From a cyanobacterium PCC 7702 (GTDB taxonomy: Bacteria; Cyanobacteriota; Cyanobacteriia; Cyanobacteriales; Nostocaceae), in the NCBI GenBank assembly GCA_000332255.1, contig KB235926.1:984295-1048294 (forward strand): a stretch of DNA of 64,000 nt, in the 5' to 3' direction. How positions within the stretch are numbered: position 1 is the first letter of the stretch; each line of letters opens with the position of its first letter. This document shows positions 56,468 to 64,000 of this stretch, piece by piece. The position numbers and the translations under genes are program-made. The notes under the pieces are model-generated. The model was not told where the DNA came from. It did not search any database and was given only the letters and a program-made list of their open reading frames with translations.

Positions 56468-57385
56468 ATGCTACCAGTAATCTACAGCGATGAATTTCTG
56501 GAGCACAAGACCGGATACCTGCATCCAGAAAAGCCAGAACGCTTAATTGCAATTACTACCGCCTTAAAAGCAGCAACGTTTGCTTCTGAAATAGAATGGC
56601 GATCGCCCACACCAGTTGACAGGCGTCACCTAATGCCATTACTTTTAGAAGTACACACCCAAGATTACATTGACAAAGTTCGGGAAATTGCTCGTAGCGG
56701 TGGGGGCTACATAGATACGGATACAGCCATTTCTCCCCGCAGCTACGATGTAGCATTACTAGCGGTAAGCGCGTGGTTGGATGGAGTGGATGCAGTCCTA
56801 GAGACCGGTAACCCGGCTTTTGTGTTGGCTCGTCCGCCAGGACACCATGCAGAAAAAAATGATGGCATGGGGTTTTGTTTATTTGCTAATGCAGCGATCG
56901 CTGCTTTATATGCCCTCAAACAACCAGGAATTAACCGTGTTGCTATCCTAGACTGGGATGTTCATCACGGTAACGGAACCCAAGCCATAGTCGAGACTAA
57001 TCCCCAAATCGCCTATTGTTCCCTGCATCAGTATCCTTGTTATCCCGGTACTGGCAAAGCTTCGGAAACAGGATTTCACAATAACGTCTTAAATTTACCC
57101 ATACCCCCCGGTAGCGATCTGAGTGTATACCAACCACTGTTTGAAAAAAAAGTAGTACCCTTTTTATCAGACTTTCAGCCAGATTTGTTGATTGTAAGTG
57201 CTGGTTACGACGCCAATGCAGCCGATCCGTTGGCAAGGATAAATTTGCAACCCCAAGATTACGGTTTATTTACGGATTATTGTCTGGGAATAACCCGAAA
57301 AATTCTGTTTGGATTAGAAGGAGGTTACGATTTAACAGCACTGTCACAATCAGTGGTGGCAACTATCGAACGCTGTTTGATTTAA
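56468..57385 (+). CDS. histone deacetylase-like amidohydrolase
   Basis: A 305-residue zinc hydrolase of the HDAC/AcuC/acetylpolyamine family. Active-site motifs seen are PPGHHAEKNDGMGFC, DWDVHHGNGTQ with Asp and His zinc ligands, YDANAADPLARI with the second Asp ligand, and LEGGYD. In bacteria such enzymes deacetylate lysine side chains of proteins or small acetylated amines; the substrate here is not known. GAGATAGAGAAG precedes the ATG. Confidence 0.93.
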   Translation: MLPVIYSDEFLEHKTGYLHPEKPERLIAITTALKAATFASEIEWRSPTPVDRRHLMPLLLEVHTQDYIDKVREIARSGGGYIDTDTAISPRSYDVALLAVSAWLDGVDAVLETGNPAFVLARPPGHHAEKNDGMGFCLFANAAIAALYALKQPGINRVAILDWDVHHGNGTQAIVETNPQIAYCSLHQYPCYPGTGKASETGFHNNVLNLPIPPGSDLSVYQPLFEKKVVPFLSDFQPDLLIVSAGYDANAADPLARINLQPQDYGLFTDYCLGITRKILFGLEGGYDLTALSQSVVATIERCLI

Positions 57386-57850
57386 TTCCACTGGCTGCAA
57401 TTTTTTATACTTTTTTACATTTGAAAATTACAGCAGCTACCTGGTTGATTCCAGACCCAGTAAAACCCACAGCAAAATCAACAAAAAATTTCCTAAGTCA
57501 TGAAAATTAACTTTGACTAGGGAATGGACAAGTAAGAAACTAAGATAGCAGCAAAAAAATCTCTTGTTTTCCCCTAGCTACATATACTTAAGTTTGCTAG
57601 CGAACACAAAAATAAATTGCGTAATTGTTGGGTAGCTAAATTCGTAGCATTACTCTAACGTCAGTGTATAACTTAATCAAATATTGGCAAAAGTTTGTCT
57701 AATCTTTCAAAAGAAAAAGTTCTTGTTACCTCGCGAAAGACCTAAAGTTTTGTTAAGATGCAAATGCTGGTACTTTCCAGAGAGAAAATCGACCACCTAC
57801 TAGTGGAGAAATAAATAGTACTAGCAACATTGAGTTCATAAGAGCAAGCT
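57386..57850. other. intergenic region
   Basis: No gene is seen. T-runs near 57400-57418 follow the deacetylase gene. The last 120 bases before 57851 probably carry the promoter and leader of the 50-residue membrane protein. Confidence 0.4.
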
Positions 57851-58003
57851 ATGACCACCTACATTTTCTTCGACGAAGTTCTCCGGATTCTTGTCAACAC
57901 CTTTTTGGTCTCTGTGATTTTACTTATCGTAGCCTCTGGTATTGGTTTAGCAGTTATTGAAACCATGGAAAGAACGAGCGATCGCCAAGCCTCTTCCAAG
58001 TAG
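57851..58003 (+). CDS. 50-residue single-helix membrane protein
   Basis: A small open frame with an ATG start: a short N-terminus (MTTYIFFDEVLRILVN), one strong hydrophobic helix (about residues 17-37, VSVILLIVASGIGLAVIE) and a polar tail ending RQASSK. The clean helix-plus-tail layout and its own 465-bp upstream region support a real gene. It resembles the size class of small photosynthetic-complex subunits, but I cannot match it to one. Confidence 0.55.
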   Translation: MTTYIFFDEVLRILVNTFLVSVILLIVASGIGLAVIETMERTSDRQASSK

Positions 58004-58188
58004 TTTCTTGAATGTCAAGCTAAAATTGTCACTTTTTGTCGAAAACCATTGAGTGCTTCTGTTTGCTAGGCATTAAACCTGGGAACACTAAATACTGAAA
58101 GAAGTTATGCGTTACAAATTTTACCAACAAAAAAGAAATCTTCAGTATTTGTACCGCAGCGGAGAAATTAGTAACGGAGCAAACGACA

Positions 58189-58638
58189 ATGGATTCACTC
58201 GACAAAATGCCTGGCATACAAAGCTTACTTGATGACGGGCTTAGTCTTGCAGAAGCTTTTGCTGCTATTACCTTGACTGCAACTACTACTTGGGATGGCT
58301 ATCTTTCTGAACAGGAGGAAAATGCTATCTTATCCACACTATCCCGAATGAAGTTGTTCAAAAGCTATTCTCGCGAGATGATAAGCCAAATGCTAGACAA
58401 ACTTTTAGTAATTATCAGACGTGAGGGTATCGACGCTTTATTCAATGCTGCGAAGAAATCTTTACCTTACGAATTGCGGGAAGCAGTTTTTGCGGTAACT
58501 GCTGATTTGGTTTTAGCGGAGGGAAACTTCACTCAAGAAGAACGGATCTTTATGAACGATCTGTGTCAAGCTTTAGACATCAGCACTGATATTGCTACTG
58601 AAATCGTGCAAGTAATGTTAATTAAAAATCGGGGATAA
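58189..58638 (+). CDS. TerB-like (tellurite resistance) helical protein
   Basis: A 149-residue soluble helical protein. The C-terminal half contains LREAVFAVTADLVLAEGNFT, then EERIFMNDLCQALDIS, the TerB pattern with an acidic metal-binding-like turn. The N-terminal half has a similar pattern (AITLTATTTWDGYLSEQEEN), suggesting an internal duplication. TerB-like proteins are linked to stress and metal-ion sensing; a direct role in tellurite resistance should not be assumed. Confidence 0.75.
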   Translation: MDSLDKMPGIQSLLDDGLSLAEAFAAITLTATTTWDGYLSEQEENAILSTLSRMKLFKSYSREMISQMLDKLLVIIRREGIDALFNAAKKSLPYELREAVFAVTADLVLAEGNFTQEERIFMNDLCQALDISTDIATEIVQVMLIKNRG

Positions 58639-58830
58639 TCTCTGTTAAATATCCAAAATTTATTTCTCTACAAGTATGGGGATTGGCTAGAAAATAAGCT
58701 TTGGATGGGAAAAGGGGAAATAAGGAGTTTACGGAAACTGTTCCTTGTCTCCCTAAAATCCCAACTTTTCCTGCATGGGTCTTCCACAAGAGGACTACTT
58801 TGCCAAGCTGTTTTGAAAAACATTGTATAG

Positions 58831-59439
58831 TTACCCGATAGGATAGTTACCGGGATTGACAGCATGAATGAATTCACTTCCGGACGCTGGAAAGCCTCTT
58901 TTATAACAAGCTGCTTCTGGTTGGCCCCAACCCAGCTGTAGAATTATTTCTAAAAAGTGAGATTTTTCAAAAGAACACAAGCTGGCCCATTCTGTTCTTT
59001 TGGCAATCCTATCAACATCTACTTTGAGAATTTTTTGGTATTGTTTACCGTGATTAACGCTTAAATATAGATCCATTTCCACGGTAACCTCGTTCCAAAA
59101 TTCTAAAATCGAATTTTTTGCAGCTTTTAAGATGTCTAGATCGCTTGATAAAGCAATTAACTGAGAATCGACTTCTGGATAGCGCAGAGTTTTACCTTTA
59201 ACTACTATCTGTCGCCAGATAATGCCAGAAACCTGGAATTTTTTTTGATATTCGTGGATGGCGGCTTTAAAATCTTGATAGGCACTAAACTTTTGCAGCC
59301 CATCAGTTCTGATAAATTGGTCAATTACAGGATTGCCAGAGACTGCGATCTCTAACTTGAGGCGATCGCCTTTTAAGCATGCTTGACGCTCAACTGCCAA
59401 AATCTTGATGAGCTCCTCTGTAGTATAAACCTTTGACAT
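58831..59439 (-). CDS. conserved cyanobacterial hypothetical protein, 202 residues
   Basis: A soluble protein with an N-terminal helix (YTTEELIKILAVERQACLKG), a short segment NPVIDQFIRTDGLQKFSAYQ and a tryptophan-containing middle (VSGIIWRQIVVKGKTLRYP). It has no catalytic motif I recognise. It is probably a conserved family, as the text is coding-like throughout. It is convergent with the TerB-like gene. Confidence 0.65.
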   Translation of the reverse strand: MSKVYTTEELIKILAVERQACLKGDRLKLEIAVSGNPVIDQFIRTDGLQKFSAYQDFKAAIHEYQKKFQVSGIIWRQIVVKGKTLRYPEVDSQLIALSSDLDILKAAKNSILEFWNEVTVEMDLYLSVNHGKQYQKILKVDVDRIAKRTEWASLCSFEKSHFLEIILQLGWGQPEAACYKRGFPASGSEFIHAVNPGNYPIG

Positions 59440-59586
59440 CAGAACACACTCTAACTAGTCATTAGTTACTGGTCATTGGTTATTCCTTGGCCCTTAGTTA
59501 TTTATCTCCTTTCCGTGCTTGTTTGGATATTATCCCTAAGATTTATTAAAATTTAGTATCAAGTTGTACTAAAACCTCCCCGATAT

Positions 59587-60171
59587 TTATTTTGTTAATT
59601 CACTATTTAATTCATTAAAGGAACGTCGCTTCAATTCCACGGAAACAGTTCTTGGTAAAAAATCAAACACTTGCCGCAAAGTGTCATCTATGGTTTCAAA
59701 GGGTACTTGACCATTCTGGTTCAAGACTACCTGTCCTGAGCGATCAAACACTACAACTTGGGGAACGCTACCCGAGTAGTAGTATCCCGCTTCCGTGGGA
59801 GCATAACTTTGTTTGGGTGAAATAGTATCTACACTAACAGGAATAATTTCTGCTACTCCACCGTAAAAAGCCTGTAGTTTGGATACAACGATCGCGTACT
59901 GCTTGCAATCGCTACTGTCGTCCACATAAAACACTAACAACGCCGGTTTGTGCTCTGCCAAAGCCTTTGCTAAGGTAGCTTTAGGAGGAACCAACGAACC
60001 GTTGCCCGCGTAAACTACGAATATATTTCCATCATATCTGTCATCTTTAAGACTAGCATTTGCTGGTGTAGCCGAAAGGATGAACAGGTACACAAGTAGC
60101 AAGCATAAGAATAAAAAGCGTCGCCAATGTTTTGATAAACTAGGTAAAAATTGCAACTTGATAGATTTCAT
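59587..60171 (-). CDS. exported thioredoxin-fold protein without CXXC (PSI accessory factor-like)
   Basis: A 194-residue protein with a signal peptide (about 1-38, ending near TPANASL) and a thioredoxin-like domain: KPALLVFYVDDSSDCKQYAI, then VPQVVVFDRSGQVVLNQNG with the cis-proline. At the place of CXXC only one cysteine remains (SSDC), so it cannot act as a normal dithiol enzyme. It resembles cyanobacterial proteins annotated as a thylakoid photosystem I accessory factor, which I recall but cannot confirm. The ATG at 60171 is used rather than a TTG three codons upstream. Confidence 0.7.
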   Translation of the reverse strand: MKSIKLQFLPSLSKHWRRFLFLCLLLVYLFILSATPANASLKDDRYDGNIFVVYAGNGSLVPPKATLAKALAEHKPALLVFYVDDSSDCKQYAIVVSKLQAFYGGVAEIIPVSVDTISPKQSYAPTEAGYYYSGSVPQVVVFDRSGQVVLNQNGQVPFETIDDTLRQVFDFLPRTVSVELKRRSFNELNSELTK

Positions 60172-60410
60172 TGCCAGCAACCTTTGAACTGAAAATTTTG
60201 GAATTTGAGTGCGCTTGCCACCAATTTTTAAGATAACGCCTTTGGAAGGGGATTATCTCTAAAAAATGTCGACCCCAGAAAATAAAACCAGTCCGAAAAA
60301 AGGCGTGAAATTGTGACTAGCTTTTTTAGGAAGGATTAGCTAAACTCACAAAATTAAATTGCTAGTTGTTAGTTTGAAAGTAGCAACTACTAGAAGACTA
60401 GGGTACGGAC

Positions 60411-61754
60411 GTGGGAAAAAAAATTCAATTTGTAGAGCAACTGCGACTTTGTTTAGCGGTTTTGGTGGCCAAAAGCGTAACTTTGATAGTGCGATCGCTG
60501 CGTTTGGGTGCAGCTTCCGTATTACCTGGTTTCATCGCTTCCCGTATAGAACCCCACCTGTTGCAATTGTTAACTCAGCAAGTTAAAAACGGAGTGATTC
60601 TTGTTGCTGGAACTAATGGTAAAACTACTACATCGTTGTTTTTACGAGAGATACTCCAACGTAAAGGATACCGTGTTGCCCACAATTCTACAGGGGCGAA
60701 CCTAGAAAACGGCTTGATTGCGGCGTTAATGGAAAGTACTGACTTACTAGGAAAGCTAGATGTAGATTATGCCATCTTAGAAGTAGATGAAAATATTTTG
60801 CCACGAGTACTGGCAGTGATTCAACCCAGGTTAATTCTTTGTTTGAATTTATTTCGCGATCAACTAGATAGGTACGGAGAAGTAGATACTATTAGCAAAC
60901 GCTGGCAACGGGCGATCGCCACTTTACCTCCTAAAACTATCATAGTTGCCAATGCCGACGATCCAACTATTTGTTATCTCGGACAGCAATTATCTCAGCA
61001 GCAAGTTTTATTCTTTGGATTAAATGAACCGCAGCATTATCTGGAACAAATTCCCCATGCTGTCGATTCTATCTACTGTCCTCGGTGCGGACATGCCTTA
61101 AATTACAAAGGTATCTATTTATCCCATATGGGTGAGTATAACTGTCGCAGTTGTGGTTTTACCAGAAGCGAACCAATCCTTAATAGCCGTCACTGGCCGC
61201 AAATTCTCATTGGTTTGTATAACAAATACAATACTTTAGCAGCTGCTACTGCTGCTATGGGACTCGGAATTGATGAAGCTACTATCCGCGAAACTATACC
61301 CAGCTTTCAACCAGCGTTTGGTCGTGCAGAAAAATTGCAGATTCATGGCAAACAGGTACGAATTTTATTATCTAAAAATCCTGTGGGTATTAACGAAACT
61401 ATTCGAGTGGTTACTCAAAGCACTGATAAAACTACCTTGTTAGTCTTAAATGACCGTACCCCTGATGGTACAGATGTGTCATGGATTTGGGATGTAGATA
61501 CGGAAAAATTGGTAGAACGAGGTGGAACTTTAGTCGTTAGTGGCGATCGCGTCTATGATATGGCGTTACGTCTCCGTTACAGTGCCAAAAGTGAAGATCT
61601 GAGCCATTTGAATTTGATTGTTGAAGAAGATTTGCGTCAGGCGATAACCACAGCTTTAGAACACACACCAGACAATGAAACTTTACACATTTTACCTACC
61701 TATTCAGCAATGCTGGAAGTAAGAGAGGTGCTGACGGGGAGGAAGATTCTTTAA
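60411..61754 (+). CDS. murT: Mur ligase family protein MurT (lipid II isoglutaminyl synthase subunit)
   Basis: A 447-residue ATP-dependent ligase from a GTG start. The P-loop is VAGTNGKTTTSLFLREIL near residue 67. A zinc ribbon is inserted in the central domain (CPRCGHALNYKG and YNCRSCGF). The C-terminal domain (about 315-440, with ILLSKNPVGINETIRVV) is the DUF1727 type of MurT. With GatD it amidates D-glutamate of lipid II. GatD lies 551 bp downstream, with a DinB-like gene between, all on one strand with short gaps. Confidence 0.9.
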   Translation: MGKKIQFVEQLRLCLAVLVAKSVTLIVRSLRLGAASVLPGFIASRIEPHLLQLLTQQVKNGVILVAGTNGKTTTSLFLREILQRKGYRVAHNSTGANLENGLIAALMESTDLLGKLDVDYAILEVDENILPRVLAVIQPRLILCLNLFRDQLDRYGEVDTISKRWQRAIATLPPKTIIVANADDPTICYLGQQLSQQQVLFFGLNEPQHYLEQIPHAVDSIYCPRCGHALNYKGIYLSHMGEYNCRSCGFTRSEPILNSRHWPQILIGLYNKYNTLAAATAAMGLGIDEATIRETIPSFQPAFGRAEKLQIHGKQVRILLSKNPVGINETIRVVTQSTDKTTLLVLNDRTPDGTDVSWIWDVDTEKLVERGGTLVVSGDRVYDMALRLRYSAKSEDLSHLNLIVEEDLRQAITTALEHTPDNETLHILPTYSAMLEVREVLTGRKIL

Positions 61755-61785
61755 AGAAGTTAAGAGTTAGGAATTCAATAGGTTT

Positions 61786-62277
61786 ATGCTCATACAACAT
61801 TTCCAGATGCTTGCACGTTACAACACTCTGGCAAATAGCAGGCTTTATGAAGTTTGTTTGCAGCTTGGAGATGTAGAACGGAAGCGAGTTAGACCTGCAT
61901 TTTTCAAAAGCATTCATGGAACGCTCAATCATATTATGGTGGGCGATCGCATTTGGATGGCGAGGTTTGGAGGCAAAGAAGTTCCATCAACGGGGCTTGA
62001 TGCTATCCTCTATGATGACTTTGAGGAGTTACGGCAAGTCCGTACCTTGGAAGATGAACGAATTGAAGCTTTCATCTCTGGGTTAAATGAGGATTTTTTG
62101 ACTAAAACAATTAGCTACGTGAATAATCAAGGTAAGCTTTATACTGATCCAGTTAACCTATTGTTGGCTCATTTTTTTAATCACCAGACACACCATAGAG
62201 GACAAATTCACGATATGCTTACCCAAACTGAAATCGCTCCACCAGTTCTGGATATGCATAGGGTTATTCGACCATAA
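61786..62277 (+). CDS. DinB-like metal-dependent protein between murT and gatD
   Basis: A 163-residue four-helix-bundle protein. Its three metal-binding histidine positions are seen in SIHGTLNHIMVGDRIW and FNHQTHHRGQIHDML, typical of the DinB/DUF664 family. Such proteins often act as thiol-dependent transferases or hydrolases. Gaps of 31 bp to murT and 28 bp to gatD show one operon. Whether it takes part in wall chemistry is unknown. Confidence 0.87.
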   Translation: MLIQHFQMLARYNTLANSRLYEVCLQLGDVERKRVRPAFFKSIHGTLNHIMVGDRIWMARFGGKEVPSTGLDAILYDDFEELRQVRTLEDERIEAFISGLNEDFLTKTISYVNNQGKLYTDPVNLLLAHFFNHQTHHRGQIHDMLTQTEIAPPVLDMHRVIRP

Positions 62278-62305
62278 ATAGGGGAAGTGAGGAGGTGCTA
62301 AATTT

Positions 62306-63127
62306 ATGAGTTCTCAAGAATTGGAATTGACTATTGGTTGGCTGTATCCGACGTTGATGAGCACTTATGGCGATCGCGGTAATGTCATCGTCTTAGAACG
62401 CCGCTGTCAGTGGCGGGGATACAATGTCAAAGTAATACCTCTAGATCAAAATGCTACGGCAGATGACATTCGTTCGGTAGACTTAATAGTGGGTGGTGGT
62501 GCGCAAGATCGCCAACAGGAAATAGTCATGCGTGACTTGCAAGGAGCAAAAGCTGAAGCCATCCGGGAAAAAATAGAAAATGGTACTCCAGGAGTATTTA
62601 CCTGTGGTTCTCCCCAATTGTTAGGACATTATTACGAACCCGCTTTTGGACAACGCATCCAAGGCTTGGGGATATTAGATATGGTATCGGTACATCCAGG
62701 AGAAAATGTACGGCGCTGCATCGGCAACTTAGTTGTAGAAGTTACCGCAACTCGTTTGGTACAGGATTTAAGAGAAATGTTAGGCGGTACCACACCTTAT
62801 TTAATTGGATTTGAAAATCACGGTGGACGCACAAAGCTGGGAAAAGTGGAACCATTAGGACGTGTGGTTTATGGTTTGGGTAACAACGGTGAAGATGGAA
62901 CAGAAGGAGCATTTTACCAAAATGCTATTGCCACTTATTCCCACGGTCCGCTATTGCCAAAAAACCCTTTTGTTGCAGATTGGTTAATTCAAACTGCATT
63001 GCGGCTCAAGTATCAACAAGCGATCGTACTTCCAACTCTAGATGATAGCTTGGCAATGCAAGCACGAAAAGCAATGTTTAAGCGCTTAAAACTTAACATG
63101 CCAAAATTTGTTGCCACTCAAGTTTAA
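62306..63127 (+). CDS. gatD: GatD, glutaminase subunit of lipid II isoglutaminyl synthase
   Basis: A 273-residue class I glutamine amidotransferase of the CobB/CobQ type. The nucleophile is in FTCGSPQLLGHYY and the catalytic histidine in GFENHGGRTKLG. It begins TIGWLYPTLMSTYGDRGNVI, the family opening. It supplies ammonia to MurT. GTGAGGAGGTG precedes the ATG, an unusually strong ribosome site. Confidence 0.9.
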   Translation: MSSQELELTIGWLYPTLMSTYGDRGNVIVLERRCQWRGYNVKVIPLDQNATADDIRSVDLIVGGGAQDRQQEIVMRDLQGAKAEAIREKIENGTPGVFTCGSPQLLGHYYEPAFGQRIQGLGILDMVSVHPGENVRRCIGNLVVEVTATRLVQDLREMLGGTTPYLIGFENHGGRTKLGKVEPLGRVVYGLGNNGEDGTEGAFYQNAIATYSHGPLLPKNPFVADWLIQTALRLKYQQAIVLPTLDDSLAMQARKAMFKRLKLNMPKFVATQV

Positions 63128-63230
63128 ATGATTACCTGCGATCGCCTGCAAACACCACAAAATAATGGAATTATTTACCCAAATTTCCATAACAATGTCA
63201 TTATAGTTAAGATACACCACTGGAGAGAAA

Positions 63231-63830
63231 ATCACGGTTTACGCACGTCCCCTTGCTAACTTAATCGAGCAATTGCAACGCTTACCAGGAGTAGGTCCCA
63301 AAACCGCCCAGAGATTAGCGCTGCACCTGCTGAAACGTCCGGAAACAGAAGTAATAGCTTTAGCACAAGCCATAATGGAAGCAAAAAAACAAATAGGCTT
63401 GTGTAAAGAGTGCTTTCATCTTTCTGCCGAACCTATATGTGAAATCTGTCGCAACCCGGACCGAGATAGCAGTACTATTTGTGTAGTAGCAGACTCTCGA
63501 GATTTAATCGCCTTAGAAAAAACCAGAGAATATAAAGGTAAGTATCACGTCCTTGGCGGAGTTATTTCTCCAATAGATGGTATAGGACCAGAACAGCTGA
63601 CCGTGCAAGCTTTAATACAGAGGGTAAGTAAACAAAAACCGCAAGAAGTGATTTTAGCAATCAGCCCAAGCGTAGAGGGAGAAACCACTACGCTTTATCT
63701 CGGTCAATTGCTCAAACCATTTACAAAGGTAACGCGAATTGCCTTTGGCCTACCGGTAGGTGGAGATCTGGAATATGCTGACGAACTAACTCTAGCACGA
63801 GCACTTGAGGGACGGCGAGAGCTAGATTAA
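63231..63830 (+). CDS. recR: recombination mediator RecR, start codon irregular
   Basis: RecR helps load RecA at gaps together with RecO or RecF. It shows the helix-hairpin-helix [20 protein letters not shown], the four-cysteine zinc finger ([16 protein letters not shown]) and the Toprim domain ([35 protein letters not shown]). The conserved N-terminus ([12 protein letters not shown]) is encoded from 63237, but no ATG, GTG or TTG lies between the in-frame stop at 63201-63206 and that point. ATC at 63231 or ACG at 63234 follows GGAGAG at good spacing. The first standard start is the TTG at 63273, which removes 12 conserved residues. Confidence 0.88.
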   Translation: MTVYARPLANLIEQLQRLPGVGPKTAQRLALHLLKRPETEVIALAQAIMEAKKQIGLCKECFHLSAEPICEICRNPDRDSSTICVVADSRDLIALEKTREYKGKYHVLGGVISPIDGIGPEQLTVQALIQRVSKQKPQEVILAISPSVEGETTTLYLGQLLKPFTKVTRIAFGLPVGGDLEYADELTLARALEGRRELD

Positions 63831-63873
63831 AGTGTATTTCATAGGATGTTTGAGGCTTTACAAGTCCTACACC

Positions 63874-63901
63874 AAAACCTCCTGCCAGAGATTGCAGGAG
63901 G
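63874..63901 (-). terminator. terminator of the rRNA operon
   Basis: On the minus strand CCTCCTGC, an 8-nt loop, GCAGGAGG and then TTTT. The 8-bp stem is perfect and lies about 12 bp beyond the 3' end of 5S rRNA. Confidence 0.75.
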
Positions 63902-63912
63902 GAAGAAAAATA

Positions 63913-64000
63913 AACCTGGCACCGAGCTATTTTGACTTGGGGTGGCCCCCAAACTATCGTCGCCGCAGCAGCGTTTCACTACTGAGTTCGGGAAGGGTTC
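63913..64000 (-). rRNA. rrf: 5S ribosomal RNA (3' part; 5' end outside window)
   Basis: The minus strand reads CTTCCCGAACTCAGTAGTGA, then a GGCGACGATAGTTTGGGGG run and AAAATAGCTCGGTGCCAGG, the loop B/C, loop D-E and closing-stem regions of cyanobacterial 5S rRNA. About 88 of roughly 118 nt are present. The 23S and 16S genes would lie upstream on this strand, outside the window. Confidence 0.92.

Noticed and set aside
1..64000. CRISPR array, prophage or intact insertion sequence
   Set aside because: No regular spaced repeats, phage structural genes, or transposase with terminal repeats were seen.

Overview
This window is a piece of a cyanobacterial chromosome. The evidence is the dense scatter of HIP1 octamers (GCGATCGC) and genes that are cyanobacterial or plastid-type: a DUF98 chorismate lyase, CcsA, GUN4, DUF760, DUF1614, DUF3386, DUF928, CHASE2 and CHAT proteins, a Zur-type Fur protein, and the purS-purQ pair. 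A dispersed 32-nt repeat, hormogonium-polysaccharide-like glycosyltransferases and GG-leader bacteriocin-like precursors suggest a filamentous, Nostocales-like organism. That placement is inference.

Layout. 1-6.6 kb: 3' end of a chorismate lyase, a DUF3352 protein, ccsA overlapping tilS, and an aquaporin next to an ArsC-type arsenate reductase. 6.6-8.5 kb: decayed DNA, mainly the remains of an HTH + AAA-like ATPase + WD40 protein. 8.6-16.7 kb: PP2C phosphatase with a kinase-like N-terminus, NfeD-stomatin pair, zur, purS-purQ, Fe-S uracil-DNA glycosylase, a TPR protein and a methyltransferase. 16.7-25.6 kb: hypothetical proteins, an LPG-synthase-like membrane protein, two related lipoproteins, icd, gun4 and a MalK-like ABC ATPase. 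25.6-26.3 kb: a CdaR-type regulator relic broken by two TGA codons, and an unrecognised gene fragment. 26.3-38 kb: mtnA, a DUF760 protein, a WD40 protein with a shortened propeller, a PEP-CTERM protein, ftsH, DUF1614, an AI-2E transporter, a GAF-LuxR regulator, DUF3386 and a GST. 38.1-40.6 kb: an operon of two family-2 glycosyltransferases and an acetyltransferase. 40.7-42.8 kb: cobU and two conserved hypotheticals.

43.2-56 kb is the most distinctive block. Four small double-glycine-leader precursors are followed by a C39-peptidase ABC exporter and an HlyD-type adaptor. Next come a kinase-like membrane protein, a LuxR-type response regulator and a CHASE2 histidine kinase, then an exported DUF928 protein and an exported TPR-CHAT protease-like protein. 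The first part reads as a peptide export system; the rest as an envelope signalling and protease group. Whether the two halves work together is not shown by the sequence.

56.4-64 kb: histone-deacetylase-like hydrolase, a 50-residue membrane protein, a TerB-like protein, a thioredoxin-fold protein without CXXC, a MurT-DinB-GatD gene set, recR without a canonical start codon at the conserved N-terminus, and the 3' part of a 5S rRNA gene on the minus strand, whose rRNA operon would lie beyond the right edge. I found no CRISPR array, tRNA gene, intact insertion sequence or prophage.
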